Assembly: GCA_947177085.1 (NCBI GenBank)
Contig: CAMWTD010000126.1
Location: 1 to 6,524 of the forward strand
Direction of reading: 5' to 3'
Length of the DNA stretch: 6,524 nt
Source of the DNA: an uncultured Desulfovibrio sp.
GTDB taxonomy: Bacteria; Desulfobacterota; Desulfovibrionia; Desulfovibrionales; Desulfovibrionaceae
In this document: positions 1-6,422 of the stretch, piece by piece
Numbering within the stretch: position 1 is the stretch's first letter
Layout: each line of letters starts with the position of its first letter
Program-made: the position numbers and the translations under genes
Notes under the pieces: generated by a model
What the model was told of the DNA's origin: nothing
The model's input: the letters and a program-made list of their open reading frames with translations, nothing else
The model's database searches: none

Positions 1-76
1 TTGCATCCGTGTGGCGCAAGAACTAACACCGCTAGCGCCCAACGGCAAGGCGCCCCGAGGGCCTTTGCGCGGGCTG

Positions 77-137
77 GAAAAATTTTTTCTGGAATTTCAG
101 TATCTTAGAAAAAATTTTTCGTAAAAATTTTTTTACG
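77..137. repeat. A/T-rich inverted repeat cluster (probable curved DNA / UP element)
   Basis: The arm at 77-89 (GAAAAATTTTTTC) is the exact reverse complement of the arm at 108-120 (GAAAAAATTTTTC). Pairing extends one base to 90 and 107, leaving a 16-base spacer that itself contains the near-palindrome CTGGAATTTCAG (89-100). A third, immediately adjacent palindrome at 120-137 has arms CGTAAAAA and TTTTTACG around TT. The first two centres are about 31 bases apart, close to three helical turns. A-tract/T-tract DNA just upstream of a -35 box is known to bend and can contact the RNA polymerase alpha subunit. Intrinsic curvature and an UP-element role for the tRNA promoter are inference. A site for a nucleoid protein is the alternative. 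Confidence 0.6.
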
Positions 138-148
138 GATATTTTGCC

Positions 149-177
149 TTGACGCATGGCCCCAAGTGGAATAAAAA
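149..177 (+). promoter_or_regulatory. sigma-70-type promoter of the tRNA-Val/tRNA-Asp unit
   Basis: A -35 box TTGACG (149-154, five of six consensus bases) is followed by a 17-base spacer and a -10 box TAAAAA (172-177, four of six). Initiation would fall near 184-185, a few bases before the mature tRNA-Val 5' end at 191. The sequence between -10 and tRNA becomes GC-rich (around 182-189), resembling the discriminators of stringently controlled stable-RNA promoters; that regulation is inference. AT-rich sequence lies directly upstream of the -35 box. Confidence 0.7.
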
Positions 178-190
178 AATTGCTCCGGGA

Positions 191-266
191 GGGCAGTTAG
201 CTCAGTTGGTAGAGCACCGCCTTCACACGGCGGGGGCCACAGGTTCAAGTCCTGTACTGCCCACCA
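191..266 (+). tRNA. tRNA-Val (anticodon CAC)
   Basis: A complete 76-base cloverleaf is visible. The acceptor GGGCAGT (191-197) pairs with ACTGCCC (256-262). The D stem is GCTC/GAGC (200-203/212-215). The anticodon stem CCGCC/GGCGG (217-221/229-233) encloses loop TTCACAC with anticodon CAC at 224-226. The T stem ACAGG/CCTGT encloses TTCAAGT (244-250). Discriminator A263 and an encoded CCA (264-266) follow. It reads GTG valine codons, which are common in the GC-rich genes of this window. It is the first gene of a two-tRNA transcript, 49 bases ahead of tRNA-Asp. Confidence 0.96.
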
Positions 267-289
267 CCACATGCCCGGCCCGGCGTCAA

Positions 290-304
290 CCCCGCATTGC
301 GGGG
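290..304 (+). other. spacer hairpin between the two tRNAs
   Basis: CCCCGC (290-295) and GCGGGG (299-304) form a perfect six-pair stem with a three-base loop in the tRNA-Val/tRNA-Asp spacer. No T-run follows, so it is not a terminator. It may be a processing or exonuclease-stalling structure in the polycistronic precursor, which is inference. Confidence 0.5.
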
Positions 305-315
305 CGGCCCATCAC

Positions 316-392
<77 letters not shown>

Positions 393-400
393 GCCTCCAC

Positions 401-414
401 CTCCCTTCGGGGAG
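401..414 (+). other. UUCG-tetraloop hairpin after tRNA-Asp
   Basis: CTCCC (401-405) and GGGAG (410-414) pair around a TTCG loop, giving a very stable RNA hairpin eight bases after the tRNA-Asp CCA. No T-run follows. It probably protects or spaces the 3' trailer before the terminator, which is inference. Confidence 0.5.
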
Positions 415-423
415 AACCATATT

Positions 424-457
424 CGCCCCTGGCTCCTTGCGGAACCGGGGGCGTTTT
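424..457 (+). terminator. Rho-independent terminator of the tRNA unit
   Basis: A nine-pair stem, CGCCCCTGG (424-432) with CCGGGGGCG (445-453) including one T-G pair, is capped by a further TCC/GGA pairing (434-436/441-443). TTTT (454-457) follows directly. It closes the tRNA transcript. Read from the other strand the stem has no T-tract after it, so it is a poor intrinsic terminator for the minus-strand gene ending at 483. Confidence 0.8.
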
Positions 458-482
458 GCTGCCGGGGCGCGACCCGGCCCGC

Positions 483-1835
483 TCAGTCCTGCGTGGGGGC
501 GGCCATGGCCTGCGCGAGGTAAATGCCCTCCTCCGCCATCTGGAGCAACTCTTCCGCAATGCCCCCGCCCTGCATGGGGTGGCCGAAAAGCGCGATGCGC
601 TGGTGCGCAAGGCCCTTGTTGTCCACGGCATCGGGCAGCGTGGGGGCAAGCATTTCAGAAAGCCGGCTCGCCATCAGCCAGGACTCGGCCCCCTCGGCAA
701 AAATCGGCAAAAGCGCCTCAAGGCGGGGGCCCACGGCCTGCCAGAACGAATCAAGCCTGGCACGGTCGGCTTTCCGCGCGTCGCCCGGGGCATCCGCGCA
801 CGTCAGCGCCTCCAGTTCCGCAAAGGCTGCCGCAAGATTGTTGAGCGCCATGCCCGGGAGCCCGGAGCGCCAGCCCCAGAGCCAGGGCGCGCGACGGAAG
901 AACAGGCGCTGCTCAGCGCCCAGTGTAAGCAGGGAGCGGAGGCGCGTGCGGGCGCGGCGCAGGCTTGCCGCGGGATCGCCCGCGCGGGGGGGCGTGCCCT
1001 GGAGCGCGCCCGCATCCGCGTCCAGCCGCCAGGCGGGCACTGTGACCGCAACGGGGACCGCAATGCCGAAGCCCCGCAGAATCCGGGCGAGCCACGCATT
1101 GGCCGCCGGGCTTTCCGGAGTTTCGAGGTGGGAATAGCTGAGGAGGTAGCGCCCTTGCCCGAAAGCGCCGCTCACCACCAGCGGCTGCCCGGCGAGAAAG
1201 CCCGGCGAAAGGTCCACCCCATAGCACACCCGCCAGGTCTCCAGCATCCGCGGCGACACGCCGGCAAGCGGCAGGTCGGCGAGCCACAGGTCCGCGTCCG
1301 GGGCCATGCCGGTGGCGAGGATGCTGACCTCCGCGCGGTCTTCTTGCGGGGCGAAGCGCCCGGGCCACCACACGGGCAGCGAAATGGTCGCCGCAAGGCC
1401 GGCGGGCGCGTTGCCCGGCGCATCCGGCGCATGGGCGAGCACATGGCCTGAGACGAGGTGCTGGAAGCGCTGGGCGTATGGCGCGCGCGTCCATGGGCAG
1501 AGGCCGAGGCCCTGCTCCTCCCGGGCATGGCTCAGGGCGAGGCCCGCGCCGCCGCAAAAGCCCAGATACGCCCCGCCCTTGTGCACAAAGTCGCGCACGG
1601 CCTCTCGGCCGGCCCGCCCGAGCAGTCGCGCCTTGCGCCCGGCGCTGCCGCCAGGCACAAGGAGGAGGCGGGCGCGCCCGTCGTGACCCGGCTTGCCAGA
1701 AAGCGCGCCTTCGGCTATCTCTTTAGCCTTGACCAGCCGCGAGGGCACGCCCAGGGCGCGCAGGGCGCGCCAGGCCATGAGGCCCCAGATGTGGGAGGCA
1801 TCCCACAGGATGTGGACGCTGCTTTCGGGCTGCAT
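483..1835 (-). CDS. BPL_N-type glutamine-amidotransferase-like protein with an unassigned C-terminal domain
   Basis: The product has 450 residues. Residues about 6-260 resemble the BPL_N domain (class I glutamine amidotransferase-like fold, named from the N-terminus of some biotin-protein ligases). There is an N-terminal beta-alpha start (VHILWDASHIWGL), VPGG at 60-63, a nucleophile-elbow motif GAYLGFCGGAG with Cys94, and SYSHLE at 233-238 supplying a His236/Glu238 pair, so a Cys-His-Glu triad looks complete. Residues about 265-450 are Ala/Leu/Arg-rich and probably helical; I recognise no family. No biotin-ligase catalytic motif (GRGRxGR) is present, so it should not be called BirA. I see no signal peptide or membrane segment, so it is probably cytosolic. 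The start at 1835 keeps the first beta strand, but its Shine-Dalgarno match is weak (AAAAGG about 15 bases upstream). It is divergent from valS, 36 bases away. The substrate is unknown. Confidence 0.85.
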   Translation of the reverse strand: MQPESSVHILWDASHIWGLMAWRALRALGVPSRLVKAKEIAEGALSGKPGHDGRARLLLVPGGSAGRKARLLGRAGREAVRDFVHKGGAYLGFCGGAGLALSHAREEQGLGLCPWTRAPYAQRFQHLVSGHVLAHAPDAPGNAPAGLAATISLPVWWPGRFAPQEDRAEVSILATGMAPDADLWLADLPLAGVSPRMLETWRVCYGVDLSPGFLAGQPLVVSGAFGQGRYLLSYSHLETPESPAANAWLARILRGFGIAVPVAVTVPAWRLDADAGALQGTPPRAGDPAASLRRARTRLRSLLTLGAEQRLFFRRAPWLWGWRSGLPGMALNNLAAAFAELEALTCADAPGDARKADRARLDSFWQAVGPRLEALLPIFAEGAESWLMASRLSEMLAPTLPDAVDNKGLAHQRIALFGHPMQGGGIAEELLQMAEEGIYLAQAMAAPTQD

Positions 1836-1859
1836 GGCGCACTATTGCCGCCTTTTCAC

Positions 1860-1863
1860 GGAG
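1860..1863 (+). promoter_or_regulatory. valS: valS ribosome binding site
   Basis: GGAG sits eight bases before the ATG at 1872. It fixes the valS start, because the reading frame is open much further upstream (from 1458) across the divergent gene. It lies inside the 36-base divergent spacer. Confidence 0.75.
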
Positions 1864-1871
1864 AATGCAAG

Positions 1872-4565
1872 ATGGCGGAGACCCTCCCCAAGGGCTATGA
1901 GCCCCAGGACGTGGAACGCCGGTGGCGCGGCCACTGGGAAAAAAGCGGGACCTTCACCCCGAGCCCGGACGACCCTGGCGAGCCGTATTCCATCGTCATC
2001 CCCCCGCCCAACGTGACGGGCGCGCTGCATATCGGCCACGCCCTCAATCTCACGCTCATCGACGTGCTCTGCCGCCACGCGCGCCAGAAGGGCAAGAACG
2101 TGCTCTGGATACCGGGCACGGACCATGCGGGCATCTCCACGCAAAACGTGGTGGAGCGGGCGCTGGCAAAAGAAGGCAAGAGCAGGAAGGATCTCGGCCG
2201 CGAGGCCTTTGTGGAGCGCGTCTGGCAATGGCGCGCCGACTACGGCCACCGCATCCTCGAGCAGATTGCGGCCCTCGGGTGCTCGGTGGACTGGTCGCGC
2301 CTGCGCTTCACCCTGGATGACGGCCTTTCCGCCGCGGTGCGCAAGGTCTTTGTACAGCTCTATAACGAAGGGCTCATCTACCGGGGCGACTATATCATCA
2401 ACTGGTGCTCGCGCTGCCACACCGCGCTCGCCGACGACGAAGTGGAGCACGAGGAGCAGCCCGGCCGCCTCTGGAAGGTGGCCTACAAGCTGGCAGACGG
2501 CGACGGCGAGATCGTCATCGCCACCACGAGGCCCGAGACCATTCCCGGCGACACGGCCGTCTGCGTGCACCCCGAGGACGAGCGCTATGCCGGCCTCGTG
2601 GGGCGGCGCGTGGTCGTTCCCGTGCTCGGCCGCGAGATCCCCGTTATCGCCGACAGCTATGTGGACAGGGAATTCGGCACGGGCGCGCTCAAGGTGACGC
2701 CCTCGCACGACCACAACGACTGGCTGCTCGGCCAGCGCCACGGGCTGGAATTTCTCCAGGTCATTGACGAGGACGGCCGCATGAAGGCCGAGTCCGGCCC
2801 CTATGCGGGCCTGACCAAGGAGGAGGCGCGCGCCAAAATCGTGGCGGACATCGCGGCCGCCGGTCTGGACCGCGGCGAGGAGCCGCTGGCCCATGCCGTG
2901 GGCCGCTGCTACCGCTGCCACACCGTGGTGGAGCCGCATGTGTCGCGCCAGTGGTTCGTGGCGACCACCAAGATGGCCCCGGCCGCGCGCGCCGCCGTGC
3001 CCGAGCTCACCCGTCTCTTCCCCGAGACCTGGCTCAAGACCTATTATCACTGGCTGGACACCATCCGCGACTGGTGCATCAGCCGCCAGATCTGGTGGGG
3101 CCACCGCATCCCGGCCTGGACCTGTGAGCGGTGCGGCGAGCTCATCGTGGCCGAGACCGCCCCCGGGACCTGCCCGCGCTGCGGAAGCACGGAGCTTGTC
3201 CAGGACGAGGACGTGCTGGACACCTGGTTCTCGTCCGCGCTCTGGCCCTTTTCCACGCTGGGCTGGCCGGAAATGACGCCTGAGCTCAAGCGCTGGTATC
3301 CCACGAGCGTGCTCGTGACCGGCTTCGACATCCTCTTTTTCTGGGTGGCCCGCATGATGATGATGGGCCAGCACTTCCTCGGGGAGCCGCCCTTCCGCGA
3401 CATTTACCTCCATGCGCTCGTGCGCGACGCGCAAGGCCAGAAAATGTCCAAGTCCAAGGGCAACGGCATCGACCCGCTCGCCATGATCGAGAAATACGGT
3501 TGCGACGCATTGCGCTTCACGCTCACGGCCTTCGCGGCCATGGGGCGCGACATCCGCCTCTCGGAGGAGCGCATCGAGGGCTACCGGCACTTTGTCAACA
3601 AGCTCTGGAACGCGGCGCGCTTCGTGCTCATGAACCTGCCGGAGAGCGCGCCCCCGCCCGTGGACCTTTCCGGCCCGGTGAGCCTGCACGAGGCGTGGAT
3701 CCTCGACCGGCTCGAGGCGGTCAAGCTGGACATGGACCAGGCCCTGGAGGACTACCGCTTCAACGACGCCGCGCAATGCGGCTACAAGTTTCTCTGGAAC
3801 GAGTTTTGCGACTGGTATCTGGAGCTTTCCAAGCCGGACATGGCCTCGGAAGACCCGGCGGTGCGCGCCCGGGCGCAGTATGTGCTCTGGCTGACCCTGC
3901 GCGAGATTTTGCTGCTGCTGCATCCCATCATGCCCTTCGTGACCGCCGAAATCTGGGCCGCGCTCCCCGTGCCCGCGGGCGCGGAGCCCACGGACATCGC
4001 GCTTGAGCCTTACCCGCCGGCGCGGCCCGGCTGCGTGCGGCCGGACGAGGCGCGGGCCATGGAATTCGTGCAGGGCGTCATCGTGGCCGTGCGCACCATC
4101 AAGGCCGAGCTCGGCATCAGCCCCACGCGCAGGGTGCGGCTTTTGCTGCACCCGGGGGACGAGGCGCAGGCCCGCATCCTCGAGCAAAACCGCGTCTGCA
4201 TCGAGACCCTGGCGCGCCTTGAGGAACTGGTTATCGATGCGGCCATGCCCGCGCCCAAGGCGGCCGCCTCGGCCGTGGCCGGGGGCTGCCAGGTCATCGT
4301 GCCGCTGGCCGGGGCCGTGGACCTTGCCGACGAGCTCGCGCGCCTCGACAAGGAGCTCGCCAAGCTGGAAAAGGACATGGTGGACGTGAACCGCAAGCTG
4401 CGCAACGAGAGCTTCGTGAGCCGCGCCCCCGCGGAAGTGGTGGCGCGCGAGCGCGAGCGCGCCGAAAAGATTACGGACGCCAGGGACAAGCTGGCCGCGC
4501 GGCGCGAGCTCTTTACGGAAGCCCTGGCGGAAAACGGGGAGGCCGGGACCGCTTCCGCAAACTGA
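1872..4565 (+). CDS. valS: valyl-tRNA synthetase (ValS)
   Basis: This cytosolic class Ia synthetase attaches valine to tRNA-Val and hydrolyses mischarged Thr-tRNA-Val. The 897-residue length is typical of full-length bacterial ValS. Visible order: N-terminal PPPNVTGALHIGHAL with the HIGH signature at 53-56; the CP1 editing domain including ATTRPETIPGDTAV (217-230) and PSHDHNDW (277-284); DWCISRQIWWGHRIPAW (400-416); the KMSKS loop at 524-528; a helical anticodon-binding domain from about 608; and a C-terminal Lys/Arg/Glu-rich coiled coil at about 818-885 that in ValS contacts the tRNA elbow. Four Cys-x-x-Cys pairs (179/182, 346/349, 418/421, 434/437) suggest two zinc sites. The ATG at 1872 is chosen because the family N-terminus begins there and GGAG precedes it. 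The cognate tRNA-Val lies about 1.6 kb upstream. No T-box or leader peptide is visible. Nothing is missing. Confidence 0.98.
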   Translation: MAETLPKGYEPQDVERRWRGHWEKSGTFTPSPDDPGEPYSIVIPPPNVTGALHIGHALNLTLIDVLCRHARQKGKNVLWIPGTDHAGISTQNVVERALAKEGKSRKDLGREAFVERVWQWRADYGHRILEQIAALGCSVDWSRLRFTLDDGLSAAVRKVFVQLYNEGLIYRGDYIINWCSRCHTALADDEVEHEEQPGRLWKVAYKLADGDGEIVIATTRPETIPGDTAVCVHPEDERYAGLVGRRVVVPVLGREIPVIADSYVDREFGTGALKVTPSHDHNDWLLGQRHGLEFLQVIDEDGRMKAESGPYAGLTKEEARAKIVADIAAAGLDRGEEPLAHAVGRCYRCHTVVEPHVSRQWFVATTKMAPAARAAVPELTRLFPETWLKTYYHWLDTIRDWCISRQIWWGHRIPAWTCERCGELIVAETAPGTCPRCGSTELVQDEDVLDTWFSSALWPFSTLGWPEMTPELKRWYPTSVLVTGFDILFFWVARMMMMGQHFLGEPPFRDIYLHALVRDAQGQKMSKSKGNGIDPLAMIEKYGCDALRFTLTAFAAMGRDIRLSEERIEGYRHFVNKLWNAARFVLMNLPESAPPPVDLSGPVSLHEAWILDRLEAVKLDMDQALEDYRFNDAAQCGYKFLWNEFCDWYLELSKPDMASEDPAVRARAQYVLWLTLREILLLLHPIMPFVTAEIWAALPVPAGAEPTDIALEPYPPARPGCVRPDEARAMEFVQGVIVAVRTIKAELGISPTRRVRLLLHPGDEAQARILEQNRVCIETLARLEELVIDAAMPAPKAAASAVAGGCQVIVPLAGAVDLADELARLDKELAKLEKDMVDVNRKLRNESFVSRAPAEVVARERERAEKITDARDKLAARRELFTEALAENGEAGTASAN

Positions 4566-4585
4566 CCGCAATGCGTGAATTGCGG
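4566..4585 (+). other. hairpin immediately after the valS stop
   Basis: CCGCAAT (4566-4572) and ATTGCGG (4579-4585) form a perfect seven-pair stem with a six-base loop, starting on the base after the valS TGA. Its 3' arm shares GCGG (4582-4585) with the outer stem of the following terminator, so the two full structures cannot coexist. There is no T-run directly after it. Confidence 0.55.
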
Positions 4586-4611
4586 GCCGCGCCCCCGGGC
4601 GCGCCGCTTTT
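4582..4611 (+). terminator. Rho-independent terminator after valS
   Basis: GCGG (4582-4585) pairs with CCGC (4604-4607), and CGCGCCC (4588-4594) with GGGCGCG (4597-4603), leaving a two-base bulge and a tiny nominal loop that must open by a pair or more. TTTT (4608-4611) follows the stem directly. It should end most valS transcripts. The next gene starts only 30 bases downstream, so read-through or a promoter overlapping this region is needed to express it. Confidence 0.7.
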
Positions 4612-4641
4612 CCTACAAAATCCAAGCCAAGGGAGGACTCA

Positions 4642-6351
4642 ATGGCGGAAAAGATCCTGATCATCGGCGGCGTTGCGCTGGGGCCCAAGGCGGCCGCCCG
4701 CTGCAAGCGCCTTGCGCCGGATGCCGAAGTGACCCTTGTGGACGAGAATACCTTCATCTCCTACGGCGGCTGCGGCATCCCCTACTATGTGTCCGCCGAG
4801 GTGCAGAACCTCGACGAGCTGCGCGCCACCAATGCCGGCGTCGTGCGCGACCCGGAATTTTTCCGCGCGCTCAAGGGCGTCAATGTGCTCACGCGCACCC
4901 GCGCGGTCTCCATCGACCGCAAGCTCAAGACCGTGCTCGTGCAGAAGCTGGACGAAAACCGCGAGGAAGTGCTGCCCTATGACAAGCTGGTGCTCGCCAC
5001 GGGCGCGACCCCGCGCATGCCCGACGTGGAGGGGGCAAAGCTCGGCCATGTGCTTTCGCTGACCCGCCTGGAGGCGGCCCGCACCATCCGCGAGGCCTGC
5101 GAGGCGCGCAAGGTCAACGAGGCCGTCATCGTGGGCGGCGGCTTCATCGGGCTCGAGGCGGCCGTGGCGCTGGCCGACATGTGGGGCGTCAAGGTGAGCG
5201 TGGTGGAGATGATGGACCAGATCCTCCCCGGCGCGCTCTCGCATACGCTGGCGCTCATGGCGCAGCACGAGTGCGAGGCCAACAAGGTCTCGGTGTACAC
5301 CTCCGAGAAGGTCGTGCGCCTCGAGGGCGAGAACGGCCTGGTCGCCAAGGTCGTCACCGACAAGCGCGAGCTCCCGGCGCAGCTTGTCATCTTCGCGGCC
5401 GGCTTCATCCCCAACGGCCAGCTCGCCAGGGACGCGGGCCTTGATGTGGCGCCCTTCGGCGGCATCCTTGTGGACGACCATCTGCGCACCAACGACCCGC
5501 TCATCTACGCGGGCGGCGACTGCGCGGCCGTGCGCAACATCATCACCGGCAAGCCGGGCTATATCCCCATGGGCAGCGAGGCCAACCGCCAGGGCCGGGT
5601 CATCGGCTCCAACCTGGCCGGGGTGGACGCCACCTTCCCGGGCTACGTGGGCACCTGGGGGGTGAAGCTCTTCGGCATGTCCTTCTGCGGCACGGGCTTC
5701 ACGCCCGCCAAGGCGCGCGCCGCCGGCTTCGACGCCGTGGGCGTGGCCATCGAGCAACTTGACCGGGCGCATTTCTACCCGGAAAAGAAGATGATGAGCC
5801 TCGAAATCGTGGTGGAGAAGGGCACGCGCCGCGTGCTCGGCCTGCAGGGCGCCTGCGTGGACGGCGACGCGCTCAAGGCCCGCATCGACGCCGTGGCCGG
5901 CGTGCTCCAGTACGCGAAACCCGTGCTCGAGGACATCTCCAACCTCGAGGTGGCCTACGCGCCGCCCTTCGCCGCGGCCATGGACGCGGTCAACACCGTG
6001 GCCAACGTGGCCGACAACGTGCTCTCCGGGCGCTTTAAGCCCGTCACGGGCGACGAGTTCATGGAACTCTGGAAGAACCGCAAGGAAAACAACATCTTCT
6101 TCATGGATACGCGCCCGCCCAAGGCCGGCAAGGCCATCCAGGACCGCGAGCCCGACTGGCACTCCATCCCGCTGGAAGAGCTCAAGGCCCGCATGGGCGA
6201 GATCCCGCGCGACAGGCCGGTGGCCCTCATCTGCAACTCGGGCCTGCGCGCCTATGAAAGCCTGCTGATCCTCGCCAATAACGGCATCACCGACACGGTG
6301 AACTCCATGGGCGGCATGCAGGCCGTGAACAAGATGGGCCTCAAGCCGTAG
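4642..6351 (+). CDS. CoA-disulfide/persulfide reductase-rhodanese fusion (FAD/NAD(P)H oxidoreductase)
   Basis: The 569-residue product belongs to the pyridine nucleotide-disulfide oxidoreductase family, CoA-disulfide reductase (CoADR-Rhd/Npsr) branch. It should be a cytosolic flavoenzyme using NAD(P)H to reduce CoA disulfide, CoA persulfide or polysulfide. Visible: FAD-binding IIGGVALG (7-14); redox motif SYGGCGIPYY with the single active Cys44; ATGATPR (119-125); the second nucleotide-binding motif VGGGFIGLE (164-172); the FAD motif IYAGGDC (288-294); dimerisation motif YAPPF (439-443), whose Tyr is conserved in CoADRs; then a rhodanese domain (about 467-569) with catalytic Cys531 in CNSGLRAYES. 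The two-domain length is normal for the fusion. Start: AAGGGAGGA at 4629-4637 is a strong ribosome site ahead of ATG 4642. It follows valS and a terminator, so it is likely an independent unit or read-through dependent. Exact substrate and NADH/NADPH preference cannot be read. NADH oxidase/peroxidase relatives are the alternative, but the rhodanese domain argues for sulfur transfer. Confidence 0.92.
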   Translation: MAEKILIIGGVALGPKAAARCKRLAPDAEVTLVDENTFISYGGCGIPYYVSAEVQNLDELRATNAGVVRDPEFFRALKGVNVLTRTRAVSIDRKLKTVLVQKLDENREEVLPYDKLVLATGATPRMPDVEGAKLGHVLSLTRLEAARTIREACEARKVNEAVIVGGGFIGLEAAVALADMWGVKVSVVEMMDQILPGALSHTLALMAQHECEANKVSVYTSEKVVRLEGENGLVAKVVTDKRELPAQLVIFAAGFIPNGQLARDAGLDVAPFGGILVDDHLRTNDPLIYAGGDCAAVRNIITGKPGYIPMGSEANRQGRVIGSNLAGVDATFPGYVGTWGVKLFGMSFCGTGFTPAKARAAGFDAVGVAIEQLDRAHFYPEKKMMSLEIVVEKGTRRVLGLQGACVDGDALKARIDAVAGVLQYAKPVLEDISNLEVAYAPPFAAAMDAVNTVANVADNVLSGRFKPVTGDEFMELWKNRKENNIFFMDTRPPKAGKAIQDREPDWHSIPLEELKARMGEIPRDRPVALICNSGLRAYESLLILANNGITDTVNSMGGMQAVNKMGLKP

Positions 6352-6389
6352 GCCCCTCCGCAGAACCGGCGCACCAAGCCCCGTCAGGA

Positions 6390-6422
6390 GAGCCGCCCGG
6401 CCCTCCGGCGGGGCTCAGTTTT
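6390..6422 (+). terminator. Rho-independent terminator after the reductase gene
   Basis: GAGCC (6390-6394) pairs with GGCTC (6412-6416), with further inner CC/GG pairing (alternatively CCGCC 6393-6397 with GGCGG 6407-6411). AG and then TTTT (6419-6422) follow the stem. It lies 39 bases after the reductase stop codon. Its 3' half and T-run overlap the last codons of the convergent minus-strand gene. In the minus direction no T-run follows the stem. Confidence 0.75.

Larger units (their letters stand above)
1..190. other. non-coding leader upstream of the tRNA genes
   Basis: No convincing gene is seen here. Bases 1-76 are GC-rich and contain an imperfect hairpin (arm 45-51 with arm 61-68, one bulged T), which could be the end of an upstream transcript. 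Bases 77-148 are strikingly AT-rich and palindromic, and 149-177 hold a promoter, each annotated separately. Frames 1 and 2 are open from the window edge to stops at 106-108 and 122-124. They have low third-position GC and run through the palindromes, so I do not call them coding. Confidence 0.6.

Noticed and set aside
456..1451. 331-codon plus-strand open frame over the BPL_N-like gene
   Set aside because: It lies antisense to a gene with clear motifs, has Arg/Gly/Ala-rich composition and no family resemblance.
483..1835. Biotin-protein ligase (BirA)
   Set aside because: Only the N-terminal amidotransferase-like domain resembles BPL proteins; the biotin-ligase catalytic motif is missing.
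1836..1870. Minus-strand promoter (TTGCAT with AATAGT) for the BPL_N-like gene
   Set aside because: The matches are poor (three and four of six) and the start would fall at the ATG itself, implying a leaderless message.
1458..1871. N-terminal extension of valS across the divergent gene
   Set aside because: The frame is open but the extra residues are Ala/Arg/Pro-rich shadow of the minus-strand gene. ValS family sequence begins at 1872, where a ribosome binding site is also found.
1842..4757. 971-codon open frame antisense to valS
   Set aside because: It mirrors the valS codon structure, is rich in His/Gly/Arg/Ala without motifs, and is expected when strong third-position GC bias removes stops on the opposite strand.
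4639..6162. 507-codon open frame antisense to the reductase gene
   Set aside because: It has the same compositional shadow pattern (His/Gly/Ala/Val repeats) and no recognisable domain, while the plus-strand frame has a complete set of family motifs.
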